Assembly (NCBI GenBank): GCA_019308525.1
Contig: JAFDIC010000274.1
Location: forward strand, 1-5,684
Length of the DNA: 5,684 bases
Direction of reading: 5' to 3'
DNA from: Deltaproteobacteria bacterium
Lineage (GTDB): Bacteria > Desulfobacterota > DSM-4660 > Desulfatiglandales > HGW-15
Under the pieces are notes generated by a model. That model searched no databases. It was not told the DNA's origin and saw only the letters and a program-made list of their open reading frames with translations. Every line of letters starts with the position of its first letter. The first letter of the stretch is position 1. The position numbers and the translations under genes are program-made. This document shows positions 1-5,684 of this stretch, in pieces.

Positions 1-869
1 TCCAAGGCATCCAGCACATGGGAGAGTGGTTCATAATCCACCCTGATCAGTTCAAGGGCCTTCAGTGCGATATCCTCGTTTACTGCTGCCACCGCAGCCA
101 CTTCCTCTCCCCTGTACCGCACCTTTTCCCTTGCAAAAACAAGCCGGTCCTTTATGTCCACTCCAAAGTATCCACGAGGCACTTCTTTCCCCGTTACGAC
201 CGCCAAGACCCCTTCCAGGGATTCGGCTGAAGAGGTATCGATCCTCTTGATCAAGGCATGGGGATGGGGGCTCCTCAAGATCTTTCCATGTACCATACCA
301 GGTCTGGTGACGTCAGTGCCGAAACAGGAGGTCCCGGTGACATGCTCCAGGGCGTCTGTCCGTGGAAAGCTCTTGCCGATGCAGCCGTCGTATCCCGTAC
401 TGGAGATGGGCTGACCTTGTGACACCGCATCGATTGCGTCAACAATCTTCTTATATCCTGTGCACCTACACAGGTTACCGGAAATAGCGGTCTTGATTTC
501 CTCCCTGGTAGGGTGAGGGTTCCTGTCCAGAAGATGCTTTGCAGCCAAAATCATGCCCGGGGTGCAGTAGCCGCATTGCACAGCCCCGTGTTTGACAAAG
601 GATTCCTGTAGCGGGTGAAGCCCCGTATTCTTGTCAGCCACCCTTTCTATCGTGGTTATCTCTGATCCATCGCAATCTAATGCAAGAGTGATACACGAGT
701 TGATTGTTTCACCGTCTCTTATTACAATGCATGCTCCACAGTCTCCCGTCCCACAACCCTCCTTTGTTCCCTTCAATTCCAGGTCTTCTCTAAGGAGGCT
801 CAACAGTGTTTTGCCGGGAGAGACAGCTACGGAGTGGCTTTTCCCGTTTATTTTCAGTTCTATTGTCAT
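1..869 (-). CDS. Fused 2Fe-2S / molybdopterin-binding subunit of a xanthine dehydrogenase-family hydroxylase (C-terminus beyond window)
   Basis: The frame opens with ATG at 869, 25 bases after the FAD-subunit stop and behind a GGAAAG ribosome site, and stays open for 289 codons to the window edge. Residues 1-75 form a plant-type ferredoxin domain with Cys39, Cys44, Cys47 and Cys59 (CX4CX2CX11C). Residues 80-148 form the second [2Fe-2S] domain with Cys99/Cys102 (QCGYCTPGM) and Cys134/Cys136 (CRCTGY). In the CoxS family a stop is expected near residue 150-165. Here a short linker (about 149-163) runs instead into the N-terminus of the large CoxL/XdhA-type subunit: GKSFPRTDALEHVTG at 165-179 and GKILRSPHPHA at 195-205, followed by the a/b hammerhead region. 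By family knowledge the protein is a cytoplasmic hydroxylase moving electrons from the molybdopterin cytosine dinucleotide centre through the two clusters to the separate FAD protein. The catalytic Glu and substrate-determining loop lie outside the window, so the substrate is unknown. The fusion resembles the D. gigas aldehyde oxidoreductase layout, but that enzyme has no FAD partner. Confidence 0.93.
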   Translation of the reverse strand, partial: MTIELKINGKSHSVAVSPGKTLLSLLREDLELKGTKEGCGTGDCGACIVIRDGETINSCITLALDCDGSEITTIERVADKNTGLHPLQESFVKHGAVQCGYCTPGMILAAKHLLDRNPHPTREEIKTAISGNLCRCTGYKKIVDAIDAVSQGQPISSTGYDGCIGKSFPRTDALEHVTGTSCFGTDVTRPGMVHGKILRSPHPHALIKRIDTSSAESLEGVLAVVTGKEVPRGYFGVDIKDRLVFAREKVRYRGEEVAAVAAVNEDIALKALELIRVDYEPLSHVLDAL

Positions 870-894
870 GCTTCTTTCCAATGAAATTCCCCTT

Positions 895-1755
895 CTAGAA
901 TGGACTTCCCAGGATTCTGCGTATGCCCTTTTTCAAGAGGTATTTTGTCATCTCCCTCCTGTAATGGGCAGATGCCCTGATATCAGTTATAGGTGCTATC
1001 TCGTTTTCGGCCCTTTCCGAGGCGGTCTCAAGCAAAGACTCACTGATCCTTTTCCCCTTGAGCGTCGCTTCAACTTTCGGGGCCCTAATCGGTTTCGGTG
1101 CTACCGACCCCAATCCTATCCTAATATCCTTACAAAAACTTCCTTCCATTTTCGTTACTACGCACACATTCACGATCCCTATCTCCATTGCCCTTCTTAA
1201 TCCCAGTTTTTCATAGGAGGACGAGTGACCCTCAATGGGTGTCAATATGAACCCTTTGAGGATATCGCCTTTCTTTAGAACGTTTTCTCCTCGTCCTGTA
1301 AAGAACTCCGATATCTTTATGCGCCTATCAGAATCGTTTTGCCGTATCAGGACATGGGCATCATATGCGAGCAGGGGAAGAGCAGTATCAGCTGACGGTG
1401 AGGAATTGCAAATGTTTCCTCCAACGGTCCCCATGTTCCTGATGGAAGGCGATCCAACCATACTCGAAGCACTGGCCAGGGCCGGAAAATGCCTTCCTAT
1501 TTCAGGGTGTATGGACAAGGAGGAATGACTTACAAGGGCACCTACGAAAAGTTCCCGGGATGAGAGCCAGACTATCTGCCTGAGTTCATGAATTCTCTTT
1601 AGCGAGATGAGTCGCAATGATGAGGTCCCCGGTTCCCTGAGTTGAACCATGAGGTCCGTGCCTCCGGCCAGGAATCTCGGTGAGAGCTTTGATTCTTTGG
1701 CCAAATAGGCAGCTTCGTCGAGGTCTTGCGGTTCAAAGAACTCTTTCACAGGCAT
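895..1755 (-). CDS. FAD-binding subunit of a molybdenum hydroxylase (CoxM/XdhB family)
   Basis: This is the flavin subunit of a xanthine dehydrogenase/CO dehydrogenase-family enzyme, which takes electrons from the 2Fe-2S clusters and passes them to an external acceptor. With the ATG at 1755 it has 286 residues, the usual family length. Two FAD-binding motifs are visible: AGGTDL at residues 30-35, and GTVGGNICNSSPSAD at about 109-123, preceded by SPSIRN. The C-terminal CO_deh_flav_C domain starts near residue 182 with YEKLGLRRA. I see no cysteine-rich insertion, so the extra 4Fe-4S cluster of 4-hydroxybenzoyl-CoA reductase is absent. A TTG at 1764 would add three residues. I prefer the ATG because the family's short N-terminus before the FxxP element fits it and AAAGAG lies 10 bases upstream, but the TTG is not excluded. 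The gene follows dctM by about 85 bases and precedes the fused FeS-Mo gene by 25, suggesting one operon. The frame shows no damage. Confidence 0.94.
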   Translation of the reverse strand: MPVKEFFEPQDLDEAAYLAKESKLSPRFLAGGTDLMVQLREPGTSSLRLISLKRIHELRQIVWLSSRELFVGALVSHSSLSIHPEIGRHFPALASASSMVGSPSIRNMGTVGGNICNSSPSADTALPLLAYDAHVLIRQNDSDRRIKISEFFTGRGENVLKKGDILKGFILTPIEGHSSSYEKLGLRRAMEIGIVNVCVVTKMEGSFCKDIRIGLGSVAPKPIRAPKVEATLKGKRISESLLETASERAENEIAPITDIRASAHYRREMTKYLLKKGIRRILGSPF

Positions 1756-1791
1756 GACACTCAATCTCTTTCTTGAAAGGGAATTGTTTCA

Positions 1792-1804
1792 CGGGAATAT
1801 CCCG
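1792..1804. repeat. Short inverted repeat between dctM and the hydroxylase FAD gene
   Basis: The plus strand reads CGGGA-ATA-TCCCG, a perfect 5-base inverted repeat around a 3-base centre. It sits in the 85-base gap between the dctM stop and the FAD-subunit start. It is too short for a convincing terminator and has no U-tract. It could be a small operator half-pair or chance; no promoter boxes I would defend are visible beside it. Confidence 0.25.
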
Positions 1805-1840
1805 GGGGACATCGGGTCTTCCCTGAAAATCTATCATCTC

Positions 1841-3118
1841 CTAGTACCCCATAAAAATTCTCGGTAGTACCATGGAAAACCACGGGACATAGGTGATCAC
1901 CATAAGAAACCCGATCATTGTCAGTATGTAAGGAAAGATCGGTTTGATCAAGGAACTCAAGGGCACTTTGGCTATGCTCGAAGCTATCAGAAGAGAGATT
2001 CCGTAAGGGGGCGTGGTAAAACCAATACCCAGGTTCATAATGACAAAAATACCAAAATGGACAGGGTGGATCCCCAAACTGACGGCCACTGGAAAAAGGA
2101 TCGGGACAAGGATAACGACTGAAAGGGAGGCATCAAAGAACATCCCCATGACCAGGAGCAGGACGTTCACCGCCAGGAGAAACATCCACTTTCCGCCGGG
2201 TATCCCTATCATGAAGTTGGCAAGTTTCACAGGTATCTGTTCTTTGCCCATGACCCATCCAAATCCATAGGAAATCCCGACCACAAACATGACTACCCCG
2301 GATATGAGCGCGGATTTCCAGAGTATTTCAGGAATTTGAGAAACCTTGATTTCCCTGTACAGGATTACAGAGAGAAAAAAGCCATACATGACCGCTACCG
2401 CAGCTGCCTCGGTAGCAGTGAAGATTCCGAATATGATGCCGCCCAGGATGATCACACCCATGAAAAGGGAAAGGAAGGCCTTCTTGAAAGCAACAAGGAA
2501 TTCTCGGAAAGTGGCACGTTTCTCTCTCGGAAAATTTTTTCTCCTGGCAATGAGGTAAGTAAGGAGCATCAGAATCAACCCCATGCTTATGCCCGGCACA
2601 AACCCAGCCAAAAAAAGCGCCCCAATCGAGGTGTTTGTCAGGCTGCCGAACACGACCATCGTAAGGCATGGGGGAATCAGGACACCCATTCCTCCGGCAG
2701 CAGTAACCAGGGCTGCAGCAAAACCGGGATCGTAACCGCGTCTCTTCATGGGCGGGATCATGACACTGCCGATTGCGGCGGTATCAGCGGCAGATGAGCC
2801 GGAAATGTCTGAGAAGAATATTGTCGCCACTATGACCACCATACCCATACCGCCCCTTATGTGACCGACCATGGCATTTGACAGGTCTACTATTCGCTTG
2901 GAAATACCCCCCGTCTCCATCAACATGCCGGCCAAGACAAAAAGGGGAACCGCAAGGTAGGGAAAGTGGTTTAACCCTGAAAATATCTTTTGGGGCAGGA
3001 TCTCAAGTGGTATGCCCCCGGAAATGAGGGCAGCGGTGGTTCCAACGCCTATGGAGAAAACAATTGGCGCGCCCAGGACCAACAGGACAAAGAAAACGAG
3101 AAAAAGGATTATTGCCAC
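1841..3118 (-). CDS. dctM: TRAP transporter large permease subunit DctM
   Basis: DctM is the 12-helix channel-forming subunit of a tripartite ATP-independent periplasmic transporter, which uses an ion gradient to import solute delivered by the binding protein DctP. The 425-residue length is typical and the protein is hydrophobic almost throughout. Family signatures include PLFVLAGMLM at 58-67, FSDISGSSAADTAAIG at 102-117 followed by IPPMKRRGYD, the GVLIPPC loop near residue 150, and TTPPYGISLLIA near the C-terminus. The start is GTG at 3118, overlapping the end of dctQ by 10 bases with GAGGAAAG upstream; such overlap is normal for dctQ-dctM and implies translational coupling. That matters here because dctQ is broken upstream, so ribosomes translating dctQ would stop early and coupling could be lost. 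The dctM frame itself has no lesion, which suggests either recent damage to its partners or use of a DctP/DctQ encoded elsewhere. The substrate cannot be deduced from DctM. Confidence 0.96.
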   Translation of the reverse strand: MAIILFLVFFVLLVLGAPIVFSIGVGTTAALISGGIPLEILPQKIFSGLNHFPYLAVPLFVLAGMLMETGGISKRIVDLSNAMVGHIRGGMGMVVIVATIFFSDISGSSAADTAAIGSVMIPPMKRRGYDPGFAAALVTAAGGMGVLIPPCLTMVVFGSLTNTSIGALFLAGFVPGISMGLILMLLTYLIARRKNFPREKRATFREFLVAFKKAFLSLFMGVIILGGIIFGIFTATEAAAVAVMYGFFLSVILYREIKVSQIPEILWKSALISGVVMFVVGISYGFGWVMGKEQIPVKLANFMIGIPGGKWMFLLAVNVLLLVMGMFFDASLSVVILVPILFPVAVSLGIHPVHFGIFVIMNLGIGFTTPPYGISLLIASSIAKVPLSSLIKPIFPYILTMIGFLMVITYVPWFSMVLPRIFMGY

Positions 3119-3619
3119 TTGTGTCTTTCCTCGGTTGTCTTTCGAAAAATGCCCAGAATCTTTGAAAATATGTGCAATAGCATGATGGCCGCAGACAGGG
3201 GAAGCACTAAGTAGACAAAGGACACCGAGTAACCCAGCGCAGCGGTCTTCTGCATTTTCATGGTCAGCGTCAGCTTCACCCCGAATATGAAAAGGATGCT
3301 AAGCATGAAAGCGATTGTAATGTTAATGAACAGCCTGACATATTTTTCCACTGGGGGAGGGAGAACGCGGAGCAAGACATCCAAGCCTCGGGTGTTCTTC
3401 CAGATAGAGGCCAACACTCGCACCCAGGAGGCACATCCAGGCAAATGCGAAAGTTGACATTTATTCCGACCAATCCAGCGGCGCATCAAGTAGATAGCGG
3501 AACAATACTTGAAGAAACACTAGTATTGCTATGGCTCCTGTCAGAAAGCCCGCCATGTGTTTCACTACGTGGTTCACGAATGAACTCAAACGTCGGATGA
3601 TTTCCAGGCCGGGATTCAT
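3109..3619 (-). pseudogene. dctQ: TRAP transporter small permease subunit DctQ, broken by a nonsense codon and a frameshift
   Basis: Homology spans three pieces. From ATG at 3619 the frame gives a normal DctQ N-terminus with a membrane segment and VLFRYLLDAPLDWSE, then meets TAA at 3461-3463 (codon 53), where the family has a conserved Glu (WSEE); one G-to-T change in GAA would explain it. The same frame resumes after the stop with MSTFAFAWMCLLGASVGLYL, matching the second DctQ helix. At the CCC run at 3390-3392 the homology jumps frame: removing one C gives EEHRGLDVLLRVLPPPVEKY, and the rest continues with two more membrane segments to the stop at 3109. Corrected, the protein would have 169 residues and four helices, exactly family-like. 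The apparent 126-codon ORF starting at 3489 has real DctQ sequence only from about residue 32; its first part is out-of-frame translation. The start is supported by homology length, while its ribosome site is weak. Sequencing error is the alternative, but two independent errors within about 75 bases are needed. Confidence 0.86.
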
Positions 3620-3680
3620 GATTTCTAACAAACCCAAATCAGAAGAAAAGTTTCCAGGCTTTCATTCTTTACCGTTTACA

Positions 3681-3724
3681 AGAAAAGGAGGATGCGCCCG
3701 CCAATCTCTCAGGGCACTTCCTCC
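3681..3724 (-). terminator. Intrinsic terminator-like hairpin between the dctP remnant and dctQ
   Basis: Read on the minus strand, GGAGGAAGTGCCC (3724-3712) pairs with GGGCGCATCCTCC (3699-3687) across a 12-base loop. Of 13 positions, 11 are Watson-Crick, one is a G-U wobble and one an A-A mismatch. The stem is followed by TTTTCTT (3686-3680), a modest U-tract. It lies 35 bases past the dctP stop and about 60 bases before dctQ. Inference: in intact TRAP operons such a structure would favour high binding-protein expression over the membrane subunits, acting as a partial terminator or as protection of the upstream mRNA end. Here it would also limit read-through from mltF into dctQM and the hydroxylase genes. 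Confidence 0.7.
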
Positions 3725-3758
3725 TCTCTCTTCACAGTTACCCCCCGATTCTCTTCAG

Positions 3759-4121
3759 CTACTTGACTGCCTTGATCTGATTGATGATATCCATTCCGAT
3801 CTTTCTCGCATACTTGTCCTGTACGGGCCGGGATGCCTCCTCAAAGGCTTCAATGTCCGCGACATTGAATAACACCTTGTTTTCCTTTACCAGTTTTCCA
3901 ATAATCCTGTAGTCGATATCCTTTGTGATTTTTACACCAATAGGGATTATTTCCTCCGCACTCTCCATGATCGCCTTCTGGACCCTCGATGACAAAGAAT
4001 TGAATTTCTTCTTGGACATGGTAAGCACAAATGCCTGGTATATATGGTTCGTGATCGAGAAAAACGGGGCAGGTTCGTAGTGCTTCATAATTTCATAGGA
4101 GTAAGGCTCAAGACCGGCCTC
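3759..4121 (-). pseudogene. dctP: C-terminal remnant of a TRAP solute-binding protein DctP
   Basis: DctP proteins are periplasmic binding proteins of about 320-340 residues that hand solute to DctQM. Only the last third is here. The longest ATG-started reading begins at 4088 and gives 109 residues, but family-like sequence extends upstream without a start: GLEPYSYEIMKHYEPAP from about 4115, equivalent to the conserved (D)G-E-P segment, then FFSITNHIYQAF and the C-terminal helices (LSSRVQKAIMESAEEI, DIEAFEEASRPVQDKYA). About 200 N-terminal residues are missing, including the signal peptide, the first lobe and most ligand-binding residues, notably the conserved Arg that binds the carboxylate. 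The remnant therefore cannot be exported or act as a binding protein. Upstream it runs into the stop codon of the unrelated mltF, which points to a deletion or insertion junction between about 4118 and 4135. No ribosome site typical of a gene start is evident at 4088. Confidence 0.87.
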
Positions 4122-4130
4122 TGAATGACC

Positions 4131-5612
4131 TCATCGTCTTTGCCGCGATTCCTGAGGCTTACCGGATGTGGGCTCTTTCATGTAGGGTTCAGAGAGCCTC
4201 AAGGCGATATAATAGATATTGATATTCCTGACGTACAAGACGGTCTCCTGCCCCACTTCCCTCAGTGCCGCCACCTCACAGTTCCCGAACCATCGATTGG
4301 GATCGTAACCCATTCTTCCGGCCCTGCGCCGAATCCTCTGCACTTTCGTAGGCCCGGCATTATATGCTGCCAGGGCAAACCTCAGGCGATCATCAGGGCC
4401 TATAGCGGGTTCTGAAAAATACTTATCTCTCAGGAGAGCCAGGTACTTGGTACCGGCATGGATATTGTTTTCGGGCAGGTAAATGTCTTCTATGGCGATC
4501 CTCTTATCCCTTGCGAGTTCAGGCATGATCTGCATCAAGCCGATCGCCCCGGATGGGGAACGCTTTGAATGGTCCAATCCCGATTCATGGAAGGCCAACG
4601 AGATGAGCAGTCTCCAGTCTATGCCGTAGATTCTGCCGTATTTCTTGAACCAGGTCTCATAGCGAGCCAACCTCTCTCGCGTTTTCTTGCTCAATGGGTT
4701 CTTTATCCAGCGCGTGTCCTTGAAATAGCGTTCGAAATAGATGTTCCCCTTGAACGTGCCTTTCCTGTGGGACCGAATGAACCTGTTCAAGCTCTCCTTC
4801 AAGAGCGGGTTATTCTTTCGAATCATCCATGCCAGGCTCCCGTCCTTACGGACTTTGACATCTTCGTGTACCCTTATATCGGGGAGAACCTTGGACCAGA
4901 GCTCGGCTAGATGGGAATCCGCAACGGTTATCTTTATGATGCCCGCATTCACCATTTCAAGGATGCTCTCCGTGGCAAGGGTCTCATCTGCCTCCTTGAT
5001 TCTTATCAAGGGCAGGTTCTGGGCCTTCAATTTTCCATTGATCCCCACAAGGCTGGAGTAATAGCTGCTGGATCGACGCACGTAGATCTCTTTCCCGGCA
5101 AGATCCATGAAAGAAGCTATTCCGGTTACGCTTCTATGGGTCACTATCACCTCACTTATCCCGGTCAAGTATGGATCTGTAAAGTCCGCCAGCACATAAC
5201 GTTGAGGTGTGATGGTTAGTCCGGCAGCAACGATATCGCAGTAGCCCCTTAGCAGGGCCGGAATCAGCTTGTCATAGGGCATCGGGAGAAAGGATATCAC
5301 TACAGGAATCTCCCAGCGGCTCCGCTTCCTGTTCAGGAATGCCTCATATTCCTTTAGCAGGCTGTACTCAAACCCGTGTTTTTCACCGTTGGGGAGGAAG
5401 AAGAAGTTTGTTCGCGAATAGGTTGTTCCTACCAGGATACTGGCCCTTTTCAACATACTTGGGAGATCTTCAGTCGAGGGGACCCTCCATTCACTGCTCA
5501 TTGGTATGTCTTTCCCTACCACTGAGACAGCGAACGAGGGGAGGCTGTGGGAACAAATGATCGTCAGGAGAAGCAGCAAAGGAATGACTTTCCGCAGTAG
5601 CTCATCACTCAT
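4131..5612 (-). CDS. mltF: MltF-type membrane-bound lytic murein transglycosylase with SBP_bac_3 and SLT domains
   Basis: The enzyme cleaves the MurNAc-GlcNAc bond of peptidoglycan to form 1,6-anhydromuropeptides, acting in the periplasm. The 493 residues compare with about 518 in E. coli MltF. Residues 1-28 form a Sec signal peptide (RK, then a Leu-rich core, probable cleavage after SFA); the Cys at 20 lacks a proper lipobox. Residues about 57-300 form a periplasmic amino-acid-binding-like domain, with GLTITPQRYVLADFTDPY at 131-148, including the usual Arg138, and TVADSHLAEL at 229-238. Residues about 318-475 form the SLT catalytic domain, with the probable catalytic Glu343 in FHESGLDH, the GAIGLMQIMP motif at 355-364 and ALAAYNAGP at 413-421. 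In P. aeruginosa MltF the binding domain controls the catalytic domain allosterically, so a similar muropeptide-sensing role is inferred. The ATG at 5612 has AAGGTG five bases upstream and overlaps an upstream stop as ATGA. The C-terminal 20 residues are polar and poorly conserved, ending at the junction with the dctP remnant. Confidence 0.94.
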   Translation of the reverse strand: MSDELLRKVIPLLLLLTIICSHSLPSFAVSVVGKDIPMSSEWRVPSTEDLPSMLKRASILVGTTYSRTNFFFLPNGEKHGFEYSLLKEYEAFLNRKRSRWEIPVVISFLPMPYDKLIPALLRGYCDIVAAGLTITPQRYVLADFTDPYLTGISEVIVTHRSVTGIASFMDLAGKEIYVRRSSSYYSSLVGINGKLKAQNLPLIRIKEADETLATESILEMVNAGIIKITVADSHLAELWSKVLPDIRVHEDVKVRKDGSLAWMIRKNNPLLKESLNRFIRSHRKGTFKGNIYFERYFKDTRWIKNPLSKKTRERLARYETWFKKYGRIYGIDWRLLISLAFHESGLDHSKRSPSGAIGLMQIMPELARDKRIAIEDIYLPENNIHAGTKYLALLRDKYFSEPAIGPDDRLRFALAAYNAGPTKVQRIRRRAGRMGYDPNRWFGNCEVAALREVGQETVLYVRNINIYYIALRLSEPYMKEPTSGKPQESRQRR

Positions 5613-5684
5613 CTCGTCACCTTAAGCAGGGCTCGGCGTAAAAGGAGCATCTCGGTTTCAGTGTTTTCGGCATCGAATGGTAGC
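5609..5684 (-). CDS. C-terminal end of an unidentified upstream gene (partial)
   Basis: From the window edge one frame stays open for 24 codons and ends in a TGA at 5611-5609 that overlaps the mltF ATG as ATGA, a typical translational-coupling arrangement. The tail contains ENTETEMLLLRRALLKVTR, which is helix-like and charged. The two other minus-strand frames close within the same stretch or do not end at the mltF start. The sequence is too short to assign a family. It is listed because the overlap and open frame suggest that mltF is not the first gene of its transcript; chance cannot be excluded over so short a stretch. Confidence 0.45.
   Translation of the reverse strand, partial: LPFDAENTETEMLLLRRALLKVTR

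Noticed and set aside
631..1200. 189-codon plus-strand open frame
   Set aside because: It lies antisense to the FeS-Mo gene and the FAD gene, both of which have clear family motifs. Its translation resembles no protein family and it has no convincing ribosome site.
2336..2797. 153-codon plus-strand open frame and a 113-codon minus-strand frame at 2328-2669
   Set aside because: Both are out-of-frame readings of dctM, whose own frame gives a full 425-residue membrane protein with family signatures.
3276..3473. 65-codon minus-strand open frame starting MVGINVNF
   Set aside because: It is an alternative-frame reading of the broken dctQ. DctQ homology lies in the other two frames.
3759..4088. 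A free-standing 109-residue protein with its own function
   Set aside because: It aligns with the C-terminus of DctP, and homology continues upstream of the ATG without a start. A truncated remnant explains it better.
4131..4133. TGA as a selenocysteine codon joining mltF to the dctP remnant
   Set aside because: Nothing in either family suggests selenocysteine there and no SECIS-like hairpin is obvious directly downstream. The joined protein would make no functional sense.
4569..5219. Several plus-strand open frames of about 100 codons
   Set aside because: They are antisense to mltF, have low-complexity compositions and resemble no family.
1..5684. CRISPR array, insertion sequence, tRNA, phage or defence system
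   Set aside because: No regularly spaced repeats, transposase, integrase, tRNA-like fold or defence-gene motifs were seen on either strand.

Overview
The window is a bacterial chromosome segment. Every gene I can support lies on the minus strand, so transcription runs from high to low coordinates. The nearest relatives implied by the gene set are anaerobic or facultative proteobacteria of the Desulfobacterota ('deltaproteobacterial') kind: a TRAP transporter beside a molybdenum hydroxylase with a fused 2Fe-2S/Mo subunit, at moderate GC. That placement is inference; no rRNA or other marker gene is present.

Layout in transcription order: (1) 5684-5609, the last 24 codons of an unidentified gene that overlaps the next start by ATGA. 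(2) 5612-4131, an intact MltF-type lytic transglycosylase with a signal peptide, an SBP_bac_3 domain and a C-terminal SLT domain. (3) 4121-3759, only the C-terminal third of a TRAP solute-binding protein (DctP), starting directly behind the mltF stop. (4) 3724-3681, a hairpin plus U-tract resembling an intrinsic terminator. (5) 3619-3109, dctQ, the small TRAP membrane subunit, broken by a nonsense codon and a +1 frameshift. (6) 3118-1841, an intact dctM, the large TRAP permease. (7) 1755-895, the FAD subunit of a xanthine dehydrogenase/CO dehydrogenase-family molybdenum hydroxylase. (8) 869 to beyond position 1, a single open frame joining the two-cluster 2Fe-2S subunit to the start of the molybdopterin-binding subunit.

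The likely ancestral arrangement was a catabolic unit: a periplasmic binding protein plus the DctQM permease imports an organic acid or heterocyclic carboxylate, and the cytoplasmic molybdenum hydroxylase hydroxylates it using water and passes electrons Mo -> 2Fe-2S -> FAD. The substrate cannot be read here because the Mo active-site region lies outside the window. As it stands the transporter looks dead (dctP truncated, dctQ doubly broken), while the permease and hydroxylase frames look intact. The mltF side has apparently been joined to the middle of dctP by a rearrangement.

There is no gene-free stretch longer than about 300 bases. The longest gaps are 3620-3758, which holds the terminator-like hairpin, and 1765-1840. 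I saw no RNA genes, CRISPR array, insertion sequence or attachment site. I do not see a previously undescribed system. The main points of interest are the decaying TRAP locus and the fused hydroxylase subunit.
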